A stretch of 64,000 nucleotides of DNA. Source: UBA1351 sp964563505. Its GTDB lineage: Bacteria > Bacillota > Clostridia > Lachnospirales > Vallitaleaceae. Of the stretch, positions 43,860-52,975 are shown piece after piece. Within the stretch, counting starts at the first letter, position 1. Every line of letters starts with the position of its first letter. The position numbers were made by a program, and so were the translations under genes. The notes below the pieces were generated by a model that made no database searches, was not told where the DNA came from, and worked only from the letters and a program-made list of their open reading frames with translations. Location: NCBI GenBank assembly GCA_964563505.1, contig CAZLXW010000002.1, positions 1 to 64,000 on the forward strand, in the 5' to 3' direction.

Positions 43860-45677
43860 TTACTCCTTTTCAATTAATCTTGGTAATCGAAGTTCTACGA
43901 TTAATCCACCCGGTTGACGGGTTTTCATTGACAGACCGTATTGTTTTCCATAGTATTTTTTTATACGATAGTGGACATTTTTCACCCCTAATCGGTTCAA
44001 ATCATCATCAACAATATCATGTATCGTTTCATAAGCAAGTTCTTGATGCATCTGCTCTATTTGTTCTTGACTCATCCCAATACCATCGTCTTCAATCACA
44101 ACAATAAAATCCGTATCATTTAAGTCATATGCCGAGATGCTTATACTTCCTTTTCCGCTTCTTGGTTCTATTCCATGATAAATCGCATTTTCAACTAAAG
44201 GTTGAAGCAAAAACTTAAGAATTCTTCGTTGTTGCATCTGTTCATCTATTGCGAAGCTATAATTAATTCGGTTTGGAAAACGTAGTCGTTGAATACATAA
44301 ATAGTTCTCGATTTGATCGAGTTCATCTTTGAGTGTTACAATATTTTTACCTTTCACATTATATCTAAACATATCAGAAAGGGCTGTTGTCGCCTCTGAA
44401 ATTTCCGATACATCGTATAAACTTGCAATCGAACTAATCATATTCAAGGTATTATATAAAAAATGGGGATTAATTTGGAATTGCAGCATTTTAATCTCAA
44501 TTCGTTTATTGTTTTCTAATATTCGGTATTCCTTTTTTATACTTTCTTCGAGCTGAACAGACATACTGTTGAAACTATCAATAAGCATATTGATTTCATC
44601 TTCATTTTTTACATTTTTTTCAATGATTGAAAATTCTCCATCTTTTTCAAGACGCTTCATTGCTTGATGGAGTTGATTGATTGGCTTTGTTAGATTTGCT
44701 GATAAGAAGTAACCCGTTAAAATAGTCACAAGCAAAATAACCACTAATGTCCACATAACAAACTCCAAATTATCAACCACATTAGATTGCATACTGTAGC
44801 TAGGCAAGAATAAAATAACTTTAAATCCGGTCGCTATATTTTCTATCCCAACTAAGGAAATAAGATTGTTCTCATATTCAAATTCAATATGATTAATACC
44901 TGAATCGTCCCATTGTGCATTGATTTTTTGAACCATATAATCTGAACCAGCTTGATCAAAATAGATTTCATTCAATCCTGATTGATAGATCATTTGATTT
45001 CCTTGAAGGATAACTAAGTTTTGAAGGCGTTCTTCTTCTAGCGTTTTGTCAAAATTATCTTGTATCGTTTTATAGTCTAGATCAATACAAATATATCCAC
45101 TTTTACGATAATCATTTGGATTTAACAAGACCCGAGTTAGTGTCATTAACTCCTCTTCTTGCTTTCCATTAACAAATCCTGTGTAAACATTTGAAATGTA
45201 GCTTTCACCGTTCTTATCTTGAACACGCTGAAGGAAGGTATCTAAATCTGTCAAATTTTCTTCAATTGTCCGAATATTACTATATGTATCTCCGTGTAAG
45301 CTCACTAGTGTTATTCCCAACACATGAGGACTAATCTGTGTTGAATACCTAAGTACACTATCAATTCTTCGATAATTTTCTAAATACTCTGCTGTCGAAT
45401 AATCTTGAGCTTCTGTAAGAATTTCTTGAATACGTTGATCCGAAAAATTAATGCCTGCCAAACGCTCAATCGTGGACATTGTTTGGTCTATGTTTTGATT
45501 AATTTGTTCACATAGCTGTCCCATATAATCCAAATTATTATTTTTTATGGTTTGATTTGTTCGGTAGGTTAGTATTGCAAAGGATATAAAAAAAGGCAAA
45601 CTAATAACAAGGATATATATTGTTAATGTTCGCTTTTGAAGTTTCATCATTTTATGTTTTTTGATATATTTGAACAT
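43860..45677 (-). CDS. YesM-type sensor histidine kinase
   Basis: The 605-residue membrane kinase has two membrane segments (about 20-42 and near 295-320), an extracellular sensor region between them, a HAMP segment, and the PF06580-type kinase core with phospho-accepting His in QINPHFLYNTLNM, followed by a HATPase (LLQPLVENAIYHGIE, DDGIGM). It senses an extracellular ligand, probably with the help of a binding lipoprotein. The start at 45677 follows AGGTGA, ten bases after the preceding gene. It forms a two-component pair with the next gene. Confidence 0.92.
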   Translation of the reverse strand: MFKYIKKHKMMKLQKRTLTIYILVISLPFFISFAILTYRTNQTIKNNNLDYMGQLCEQINQNIDQTMSTIERLAGINFSDQRIQEILTEAQDYSTAEYLENYRRIDSVLRYSTQISPHVLGITLVSLHGDTYSNIRTIEENLTDLDTFLQRVQDKNGESYISNVYTGFVNGKQEEELMTLTRVLLNPNDYRKSGYICIDLDYKTIQDNFDKTLEEERLQNLVILQGNQMIYQSGLNEIYFDQAGSDYMVQKINAQWDDSGINHIEFEYENNLISLVGIENIATGFKVILFLPSYSMQSNVVDNLEFVMWTLVVILLVTILTGYFLSANLTKPINQLHQAMKRLEKDGEFSIIEKNVKNEDEINMLIDSFNSMSVQLEESIKKEYRILENNKRIEIKMLQFQINPHFLYNTLNMISSIASLYDVSEISEATTALSDMFRYNVKGKNIVTLKDELDQIENYLCIQRLRFPNRINYSFAIDEQMQQRRILKFLLQPLVENAIYHGIEPRSGKGSISISAYDLNDTDFIVVIEDDGIGMSQEQIEQMHQELAYETIHDIVDDDLNRLGVKNVHYRIKKYYGKQYGLSMKTRQPGGLIVELRLPRLIEKE

Positions 45678-45686
45678 GCAAATCAC

Positions 45687-46916
45687 CTATTGACTTTCCT
45701 CAAATATTTGAATCATTGCTTCAATAAACCTATCTTGGTCTTTTGTTAATAGTAATAATTGAATCTCCTCCGCTAATCGTTCATTCGTTTGAGATGACCA
45801 ATTTGCATCTGCATTCGTTCTATATTTGCCCTCACGAAGATATTTTTTGTGAAGACTGAGTTCCGGAATATAAACATCGACACCTGTAATCACAGGTACA
45901 CTACCATCATTAAGGCAAAAATATTCCATATTCTCTGCACGTGAAATAAACTCAAGAAAAAGTAAGGCCGCTTCCTTTTTTTGAGTTCTAGAAGACACGC
46001 ACAAAGAAAAATCACCTGCAAATGCCGGTACATATTCTGCTACTTCATTTTGTTTTGGAATAGGAAACATAGCAAAGTTAATATCCGGATTGATTTGTTT
46101 AATCCACGGAATTTTCCAACTCCCCATAATAAGCATAGCACTCTTTCCTTGAGCGAAGTCATAGACGGCTTGATCATTGGTCGTCTGCATCATATTTTCT
46201 TGGCCATAGCTAACTAACTGCGAAAATTGCTGCGTTAATTCTATAAGCTCTTTTTTATAGTTCGAAATATTTCCTGCTATCGAAGCTTCAATGAAGGCAT
46301 CATAGTTGTCCATTGATGGTAACAAGGCATACCATTGCTGTTGTAAAGACAAATGCTCTTTTCCCATAAATAAAAACGGCCTTATTCCTGCCCGTTCAAT
46401 CATTTCTGCATTGTTAATCAAAGCATCAAAATCTTGGGGGATTGTCAAACCTAGTTCTTCATATATATCCACGTTATAATAAACACCTGATGTACTATAG
46501 GTAAGAGGAAGTATGTAGTCGTTACCATTTATTTGATATTCTTGACGCACTTTGGGGTCAACTCTATTCATAAATTCATATTCTGTTAATTCAAGAACAA
46601 AGCCTTCCTCGACCTGTTTTCTCCAAGTTGCATTTGGCCATTGGATAAATACATCCGGCACATTATTACTGGCAAATCGACTCAATAACGTCTGATATCC
46701 TCCAACTGACGTATTATGATTCACTCGAATATTGGGATACTCCTGTTCAAACTCTCCTATTAAATAGTTCATGATTTCTTGTGTTTCTTTTTTTGAATTA
46801 AAAAATTCAATTTCAACAACTTCACTCCCACTATTTTGAGGCACTTCCACCTCACGACCGCATCCTATCATAAAAAAAGCTGCAAAAAAAACTACTATTC
46901 TATAAATTGATTTCAT
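45687..46916 (-). CDS. solute-binding lipoprotein, sensory partner candidate
   Basis: The 409-residue protein has a lipoprotein signal (C19 in MIGCGRE) and a family 1 extracellular binding-protein fold (EIEFFNSKKETQEIMNYLIGEFEQEYPNI, LIMGSWKIPWIKQINP near 275). It differs in size and sequence from the 40699 lipoprotein of the same locus. Being first in the transcript and translationally close to the YesM kinase, it may present ligand to the sensor and not to the transporter; this is inference. The start at 46916 follows GGAGG. Confidence 0.87.
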   Translation of the reverse strand: MKSIYRIVVFFAAFFMIGCGREVEVPQNSGSEVVEIEFFNSKKETQEIMNYLIGEFEQEYPNIRVNHNTSVGGYQTLLSRFASNNVPDVFIQWPNATWRKQVEEGFVLELTEYEFMNRVDPKVRQEYQINGNDYILPLTYSTSGVYYNVDIYEELGLTIPQDFDALINNAEMIERAGIRPFLFMGKEHLSLQQQWYALLPSMDNYDAFIEASIAGNISNYKKELIELTQQFSQLVSYGQENMMQTTNDQAVYDFAQGKSAMLIMGSWKIPWIKQINPDINFAMFPIPKQNEVAEYVPAFAGDFSLCVSSRTQKKEAALLFLEFISRAENMEYFCLNDGSVPVITGVDVYIPELSLHKKYLREGKYRTNADANWSSQTNERLAEEIQLLLLTKDQDRFIEAMIQIFEESQ

Positions 46917-47046
46917 AAGCACCTCCATATCATCTTTCATTATAACATGATTATTCTAAAGGGTTATAGTCATCTTTTTACCTTGTGTATAGTAGTTTTT
47001 TGCGTCAAATATAAAGCACACTTACCATATTTGTACTTTTCTTATT

Positions 47047-47437
47047 TTACTCTTGATCAAGACGAATATTTCTAAAAACAATAAGCGAAAGAAAAATTGC
47101 AACTATGGAAAATAAGACCGCAACACCATAAAAGGTTTTATAACTAAATGTTCCAATAATAATCCCTCCCATTATTGATCCTATACTAAAACCTAGATCT
47201 ATGGAGCTAAAAAAAGTAGACGAAGCAGCTCCTCTCCTATCATAAGGTGCAAAAAGCAAAAATAAAGCCAAACTAAACACACATAATCCCGGAATAAGCA
47301 AACTCAAAGGATTCTTTATCCGATCAATAACTTTCCCAATAAATATATTGGCTACAAACATCGTCAAGGCCTGAATTGTATAGGACAGTCGTAATAAAAA
47401 TTCTAATAAAATTTTTGTTAAATATTCTTTCTGACAT
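47047..47437 (-). pseudogene. MFS transporter with internal deletion and frame change
   Basis: A normal start with GGAGGGGTC-ATG at 47437 opens a typical MFS N-terminus (MSERIFNKNFIRIFITTVLYNSG), but that frame then meets a stop. The other frame from the same place continues as the C-terminal five helices of an MFS transporter (VANIFIGKVIDRIKNPLSLL to SIVAIFLSLIVF). About 250 central codons are missing and the two ends are joined out of frame. It is a dead gene. It lies 40 bases after the SNF2 gene, in the same direction. Confidence 0.75.
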
Positions 47438-47477
47438 GACCCCTCCATAAATAAAATAGTTTGTTCCCGCCTATAAA

Positions 47478-50400
47478 TTATACTAACAATTCCAGTAAAT
47501 CTTCTTTGGAAAATGTCGCCATACTCATGCCGTCACCATTTAGCACTTCTTCGGCCAAGGCGTTTTTCTTCTCTTGAAGGCCAACAATTTTTTCTTCAAT
47601 GGTGTCTTTGACAATCAGTTTATAGACACTGACAACATTGTCTTGTCCGATACGATGGGCTCGGTCTGTCGCCTGATTTTGAACGGCTACATTCCACCAA
47701 GGATCAAAATGGATGACAATATCTGCTGCTGTGAGATTAAGTCCGGTTCCTCCCGCTTTTAGAGAAATACAGAAAACAGATGTGTCATCTGCATTAAAGG
47801 CATCTACCATTTCAGAACGTTTTGATTTACTCGTTGCACCTGTTAAAACATAATAACTGATCTTTTCTTTTTTCATACGTTGTGTCAATATCTCAATCAT
47901 TGATGTAAATTGAGAAAATAAAAGTATCTTATGTCCACCTTCAACCGCTTCATGAATGAGGTCAAGACAAGCTTCTACTTTTGCCGATGTTGACTGGAAA
48001 TCTTCATATAAAAGGCTCGGGTCACAGCAAATTTGACGGAGTTTTGTTAATTCAGCTAATATCTGAAGCTTTCCTTGAGTAAACTCTTCCGTCGATTGAT
48101 TCGTAAGCATCATCTTCATTAGGTTCACCCTAGCATCATAGACATGCTTTTGTTCTGATTCCATCTTGACATATAAGTTTTCTTCCAATTTTTCCGGTAA
48201 ATCTAGCAAAACATTTTTCTTAAGTCTGCGAAGGACAAAAGGTGTAATCATTTTCTGTAGTCGCTTCATCGTGGCTTCATCTTGCCCTTGAACCGTCGGT
48301 AACTCAATCTCTTTTTTGAATTTAGTATAGCTGTGTAAAAATCCGGGCATTAAATAATCAAAAATACTCCATAATTCACTTAAGCGATTTTCAATCGGTG
48401 TCCCGGTAAGAGCTAGTTTGCATCCTGCGCCAACAAGTTTGACCGCCTTGGCTGCTTGTGTGTTATGATTTTTAATATATTGAGCTTCATCAATAATCAT
48501 GGTATGAAAATTCATAGCTTGATAATGGATAATATCTCGTTTAAGCAAATCATAAGATGTAATAAGTATTTCATCATCCTGACTATTGATCATCAATTCT
48601 TCACGCTCCTTGGCTGTTCCCACAACCATAGTCGCCAATAAATCCGGAGCAAATTTGATAAATTCATTCTTCCAATTATAGACAAGAGAAGCCGGACTGA
48701 CAATTAACATTTTTTGATTGCTGCCAGCAAGCATATTTTCCTGTTCACTTAAAATATAGGTAATGATTTGCAATGATTTTCCAAGCCCCATATCATCAGC
48801 TAAAATACCGCCAAAGCCATTGGCGCGAAGGGTCTTTAACCACAAAAATCCGGATTTTTGATATTCTCTTAAAATCGGCTCTACAATAACCGGCAATTCA
48901 TAATCACTGTCTTCCACCGTTTTCATATTTCGAATGAGAGATTTAAACTCCCGATTTCTTGCAACTGCAATTGACTGATCTTCCTTTAGTTGCTCATCTA
49001 AATAAAGGGCACGGTATTTAGGCAACTTAAGTGTATCTTGTCGTAGTTGACTCTCTGTAAGTTTCAATCCCTCTTTTAATTCATATAAGGATCCAAGTTC
49101 TTCCCCTTCAACATGAATAAAAGAACCATCTTTGAGACGATAATAACGTTTTTTGGGACTATACTTAGACAGAATTTCAATCAAAACTTCTTTGGGTAAA
49201 TCTTCAGATGTTATTGTTAGTTCTAATAAATCACTTTCTACGGAAACACCTACAGAGACTTTTGACTTATATACAACATTCATTTTCTTTAGCCGGTCTG
49301 TTACATAGACTTCTCCTAATGCCTTAAAGCTTTCAATTCCTTGAACAAGGAGTTCATATATTCTGTTTTCATCTTCTAATATCTCTAATTCCTGAGTTTT
49401 GGCATTGAAGTGATTAAAAAACGGGGAAATTTTTTGATTCACTTCAACTTCTTTATAAGAATCTCGAATAATTTCACTCTTTTGTTGATTATATAAATTA
49501 ACCTTATCTTGATCATAACAAGCGAGTATTTTACAGGTCACACAATCACGGTGTGGTGTATCAAGATAAATCTCAAATCGTACCGGATTTGGTTGGTAAT
49601 CTTCTTCGCTAAAGTTATCTCTTTCAATCTTATAGTATTCTTTAAGTTTCGGAAGAAGGTCTCGACAAAAAATCTTTAAATCTTCCTTAAGAATAAAAAG
49701 CTTAGGTTCTTCTAAGTAATTAATACAATTTTGAAACTCTTTAATAGGTTCAAGATTACGTGCATCTTCTGTATATATTTTCCCTTTGTGAAAATACAGA
49801 TACTGTCGTTCATCCGTATAAGCATTAACACGCTCTGCAATGATTTCTGCCCCTTTTTCCTTACCCGTGATTTTCATTTTGCGTTGAAGTTTATCTTTTG
49901 AATATGTCCAGATGTTATTGGTCTCCCCAATTAAATCTAGATGTATAGGTCTGTTCTTGATGGTTTCAAAAACTTCAATGAGTTCATCCAAAGATAAGCG
50001 AATAGACCGGTTGCTCCCTCCATAATATCCATGATAGGACTCCATATATCGTTTTTCGCCGATATCGGTTATTAAGCTTGCTAAGGCCTTTGAATCCTCA
50101 TCGAAGGCGTCAATCGTGTGAAGGAACTTAAGTTTCTTACCATATTGGACATAACGTTTTGAACGAATGGCATTAGCAAAGTCAATGATATTCTTTACCA
50201 CATACATCTGGCCTTCACCAACTTTTAATTCAATCTCTGCTCCATGATGATCACATTTAAAATAAGGATCTAAATGAATATTTCCCATCTGATTATCGGT
50301 AAAAATCGGTGTTTGAACAGGCTTTGATGCTTTTTCCAACAACTGTTTAAGTTCTGGTGTTGTTTGAAGGGGAGGATTATAGGGAATTGGTACATTCAGT

Positions 50401-50723
50401 GGCGTATACTTATCTTCCTCATAATCGATATATTCAAGAATCGCAGCCACGCAATGTTTACATATTCCATTATAAGCATCAAACGCAGGGCACTCACAAT
50501 AGATATCATCAAGTTCATCCTCTTCATTGTCATATAAAAATTCTACATAATAACGTTTACGTCCGCTCCCTTGGACTAAAGCTGTCACCTTGGAAAAGCT
50601 CTTACCCCAATCCGATTCTTTATCCACCTCAAGTTCGAGCACGTAGTTTTGATGATATAAATTAAGGCCTCTAGCATAGCTTTTATAATTAGTCAACTCT
50701 TGAATTCTACCACGTTCAATCAT
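47478..50723 (-). CDS. SWIM-domain SNF2-family helicase
   Basis: The 1081-residue protein has an N-terminal SWIM zinc domain (C76-x-C78-x9-C88-x-H90), a long bacterial SNF2-associated region (SNF2_assoc) and a full Swi2/Snf2 motor: GGILADDMGLGKSLQII, MIIDEAQYIKN (DEAQ), ALTGTPIENRLSELWSIFDYL, LLFSQFTSMIEIL and FDPWWNVAVQNQATDRAHRIGQ. It is a DNA translocase of the RapA/HepA-related group, probably acting in transcription or DNA repair; no restriction or defence partner is next to it. The start at 50723 follows GGAGGA. Confidence 0.93.
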   Translation of the reverse strand: MIERGRIQELTNYKSYARGLNLYHQNYVLELEVDKESDWGKSFSKVTALVQGSGRKRYYVEFLYDNEEDELDDIYCECPAFDAYNGICKHCVAAILEYIDYEEDKYTPLNVPIPYNPPLQTTPELKQLLEKASKPVQTPIFTDNQMGNIHLDPYFKCDHHGAEIELKVGEGQMYVVKNIIDFANAIRSKRYVQYGKKLKFLHTIDAFDEDSKALASLITDIGEKRYMESYHGYYGGSNRSIRLSLDELIEVFETIKNRPIHLDLIGETNNIWTYSKDKLQRKMKITGKEKGAEIIAERVNAYTDERQYLYFHKGKIYTEDARNLEPIKEFQNCINYLEEPKLFILKEDLKIFCRDLLPKLKEYYKIERDNFSEEDYQPNPVRFEIYLDTPHRDCVTCKILACYDQDKVNLYNQQKSEIIRDSYKEVEVNQKISPFFNHFNAKTQELEILEDENRIYELLVQGIESFKALGEVYVTDRLKKMNVVYKSKVSVGVSVESDLLELTITSEDLPKEVLIEILSKYSPKKRYYRLKDGSFIHVEGEELGSLYELKEGLKLTESQLRQDTLKLPKYRALYLDEQLKEDQSIAVARNREFKSLIRNMKTVEDSDYELPVIVEPILREYQKSGFLWLKTLRANGFGGILADDMGLGKSLQIITYILSEQENMLAGSNQKMLIVSPASLVYNWKNEFIKFAPDLLATMVVGTAKEREELMINSQDDEILITSYDLLKRDIIHYQAMNFHTMIIDEAQYIKNHNTQAAKAVKLVGAGCKLALTGTPIENRLSELWSIFDYLMPGFLHSYTKFKKEIELPTVQGQDEATMKRLQKMITPFVLRRLKKNVLLDLPEKLEENLYVKMESEQKHVYDARVNLMKMMLTNQSTEEFTQGKLQILAELTKLRQICCDPSLLYEDFQSTSAKVEACLDLIHEAVEGGHKILLFSQFTSMIEILTQRMKKEKISYYVLTGATSKSKRSEMVDAFNADDTSVFCISLKAGGTGLNLTAADIVIHFDPWWNVAVQNQATDRAHRIGQDNVVSVYKLIVKDTIEEKIVGLQEKKNALAEEVLNGDGMSMATFSKEDLLELLV

Positions 50724-50743
50724 TAATCCATCCTCCATATACA

Positions 50744-50775
50744 TACTAAATCAAAAAAATCAATTAGATTTAGTA
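50744..50775. repeat. inverted repeat in the SNF2 gene leader
   Basis: Perfect 9-bp arms tactaaatc (50744-50752) and gatttagta (50767-50775) with a 14-base spacer overlap the -10 box and run to the ribosome site. It is a candidate operator. Confidence 0.55.
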
Positions 50776-50800
50776 TACCGTACATAAAAAGAATCGACAA
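50772..50800 (-). promoter_or_regulatory. candidate promoter of the SNF2 gene
   Basis: On the minus strand TTGTCG and TATACT are 17 bases apart. The -35 box lies inside the terminator stem of the upstream operon. Confidence 0.6.
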
Positions 50801-50829
50801 TAGCCTAACAACTATTGTCGATTCTTTTT
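50783..50829 (-). terminator. terminator of the glycoside/acid-sugar operon
   Basis: A perfect 17-bp stem (50787-50803 and 50812-50828) is followed by T4-5 on the minus strand. The 5' arm is made of the last five codons and the stop codon of the BKACE gene. Confidence 0.9.
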
Positions 50830-51627
50830 TATTCCCATAATTTCGCGTGCTTCATCCGGTGTTGCCACATCTAAATCGAGTAATTGAATGATATCGACTA
50901 GTTTTTTGACTAGTTCATAATTATAGCTCGCCTGCTTATTTTCCACTAAATAATTACTATCTTCAAATCCGATTCTCACAAGGGAAGCTCCCATGGCTAA
51001 AGCTGTTGTCATAAATCGCCAATCTTGTCTTCCATAATGTGTTACTCCCCATAAAGCTTCTTTGGGTACAAAAGATCGAAATGCATATAAGCTCTCTATT
51101 GTGGCCTGCATCCCCCCTTTATGACCAAAAACAAGATTATAAAGCATGGGTTTTTTAAAACGTGTCTTCTCTTCTTGACTCAACTTTTCAACCGCCTGAA
51201 TCATTCCAATATCAAACACTTCCACTTCGGGATATATACCACGTGTATAGACCGCCTCAGCACAATAGCGTATGTCATCAAAAGAATTTTTATAGATGCA
51301 TTCGCCTAAGTTGGTCGAACCTCCGTTAAGGGAGGCTGTTTCTACACGATGATAAGTTAATGGTCGGCAACGTTCTTCAATAGTCATCTCCGAAATTCCT
51401 CCGGTTGACGCCTGTACCACCACATCCGTGCGCCTTAGGATTTCATCAAAACAATCGACAAAAAAAGATGTGTCTGCTGATAAGTCTCCGTTATTTCGTC
51501 TTGAGTGCAAATGGCACATGGATGCGCCTACTTGAACACTTTTATCTACATCCTCTGCCAATATATCTTTATAAATTGGATCACCTGATTTTACCGGTGC
51601 CAGAGAAATTATTATTTTTTTCTTCAT
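50812..51627 (-). CDS. BKACE (DUF849) family beta-keto acid cleavage enzyme
   Basis: The 271-residue TIM-barrel protein belongs to the 3-keto-5-aminohexanoate cleavage enzyme (Kce/BKACE) family. Zn ligands are CHLHSRR near residue 39 (two His) and the Glu in PEVEVFDIG near 133; SASTGGI-like VQASTGGISEMTIEER fits too. The family condenses a beta-keto acid with acetyl-CoA to give acetoacetate and a new CoA ester. No lysine-fermentation genes are near; the neighbours are a DUF1537 kinase and glycosidases, so the keto acid is probably derived from a sugar acid. The start follows AAAGGAGG. Confidence 0.85.
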   Translation of the reverse strand: MKKKIIISLAPVKSGDPIYKDILAEDVDKSVQVGASMCHLHSRRNNGDLSADTSFFVDCFDEILRRTDVVVQASTGGISEMTIEERCRPLTYHRVETASLNGGSTNLGECIYKNSFDDIRYCAEAVYTRGIYPEVEVFDIGMIQAVEKLSQEEKTRFKKPMLYNLVFGHKGGMQATIESLYAFRSFVPKEALWGVTHYGRQDWRFMTTALAMGASLVRIGFEDSNYLVENKQASYNYELVKKLVDIIQLLDLDVATPDEAREIMGIKKNRQ

Positions 51628-51639
51628 AGACTACCTCCT

Positions 51640-52974
51640 TTACACAAGACTTTCAATAATCTCTTTAAGCGTTTCTCGTTCTCCCACATTTCCCGGAAAA
51701 ATAATATAGGGCATATTTGGGAACTTACTCTTAGCATCTGTTTTCCAAACGGGAACTCCAGGTTTAATTTGCCCCATAACAAAAGCTTTTTTCACCTTTA
51801 GAGCCTTCGTCCCCACATCACTGGACGTAATTCCTCCTTTTGCTAAAATAAAACTCGGCTTAATTTGTATCAAGCCAATAATGCTTGTTACCGCTTCAGA
51901 AATTTTCACCGAAGCTTCAAGTATTTTTTCTCGATCTCTTGTCTTTAGCTTTACCACATTTCGACTTGTATACACAACCGACGTACGACCTTGGTAAATG
52001 TTTTGTTCCACCTGTTGGATTACCCGATTCACTTCTCTTTTAAGCCCCTTCTCAACTTTAACCTGCTCTGCTTTAAATTCAATATAATCTACATCAAGAC
52101 CTGAAGCTTTAAGATATTCAAGTTGCTCTGTTGTCTTATGAACATGAGATCCAATCAAAACAATCCCTCCGGCTTGCACATTTGAGCTCTTAATCGACTG
52201 TCCCTTCAATAGTCCTTGATTTGAGATACCACCTAGAATCTTCGGAAATCCCGCGGCTGATCGTATCAAAAAATGTTTTCCGGCTTTTAATGCTTGTCTA
52301 AATGCAAGTACAAAGATTTCAAGTTCTTCATAACTCGTGCTATCAACAATAACTTTGTTAAAGTGATCTACATTTAATAAGATTTGATATATTTCATCAA
52401 TCCGCTTTTGTCTTAGCAAGTCAATGTCAATACGAATACAATCTTGTGCGCGATATCGGCCCTTTGTTTTTTCCTCGATAAAAGCGCCAAGATCAGAGTG
52501 ATTGTAGCCAAATGTTTTATCTTTTGCAAACTCCGATTCTGCAACCGGCATCAGTGTTTCACCACTTTTGATATAATGTACGCCATGAATGGTCACACGA
52601 CCTCCTTCAAGAAAAAAAGGACAGAAGATTTCTCCATCAAAACATATGTGCTTTTCTTCTAATGCATCACGAAGGGTTTCTGTTTCAAGAGGGTAGTGGC
52701 CACGTAGCGTCGAATCTCCTCGTGAGATTACAATATATTCTTTTCCCGATTCTTGAGCGACTTGATTAATTCTCTCACCAATTTCTTGATGCACTTGAAT
52801 CGTTTTATCTTCACTAAAACTTCGTGAATTTGTTAAAATAAAAAAGAGATTATTGGCGTCTTGAAAGGCTTCTTGAATTGTTTCAAGATGCCAGTCCGTA
52901 TAAACATAGACATCATGAACGGTTTGAATCCCTGTCGGATCATCATCTAAAACGATAATTTTCACATCCTTCAT
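51640..52974 (-). CDS. four-carbon acid sugar kinase-like protein (DUF1537)
   Basis: The 444-residue protein has the two-domain DUF1537 layout: LDDDPTGIQTVHDV at the N-terminus, ILTNSRSFSE near 46, SRGDSTLRGHYPLET near 84, and the C-terminal ATP domain with LIGSHVHKTTEQL near 270 and LAKGGITSSDVGTKAL near 377. Proven members (OtnK, DtnK) phosphorylate four-carbon acid sugars such as erythronate and threonate. Here it sits with a racemase-like protein and a BKACE enzyme, a different set from the known OtnK pathways. Translation is coupled to the gene before it, with GGAG inside that gene's end. Confidence 0.88.
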   Translation of the reverse strand: MKDVKIIVLDDDPTGIQTVHDVYVYTDWHLETIQEAFQDANNLFFILTNSRSFSEDKTIQVHQEIGERINQVAQESGKEYIVISRGDSTLRGHYPLETETLRDALEEKHICFDGEIFCPFFLEGGRVTIHGVHYIKSGETLMPVAESEFAKDKTFGYNHSDLGAFIEEKTKGRYRAQDCIRIDIDLLRQKRIDEIYQILLNVDHFNKVIVDSTSYEELEIFVLAFRQALKAGKHFLIRSAAGFPKILGGISNQGLLKGQSIKSSNVQAGGIVLIGSHVHKTTEQLEYLKASGLDVDYIEFKAEQVKVEKGLKREVNRVIQQVEQNIYQGRTSVVYTSRNVVKLKTRDREKILEASVKISEAVTSIIGLIQIKPSFILAKGGITSSDVGTKALKVKKAFVMGQIKPGVPVWKTDAKSKFPNMPYIIFPGNVGERETLKEIIESLV

Positions 52975-52975
52975 G

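Noticed and set aside
47478..50723. SNF2 protein as part of a phage-defence system
   Set aside because: No methylase, nuclease or other defence partner is adjacent; the neighbours are metabolic genes and a dead transporter.
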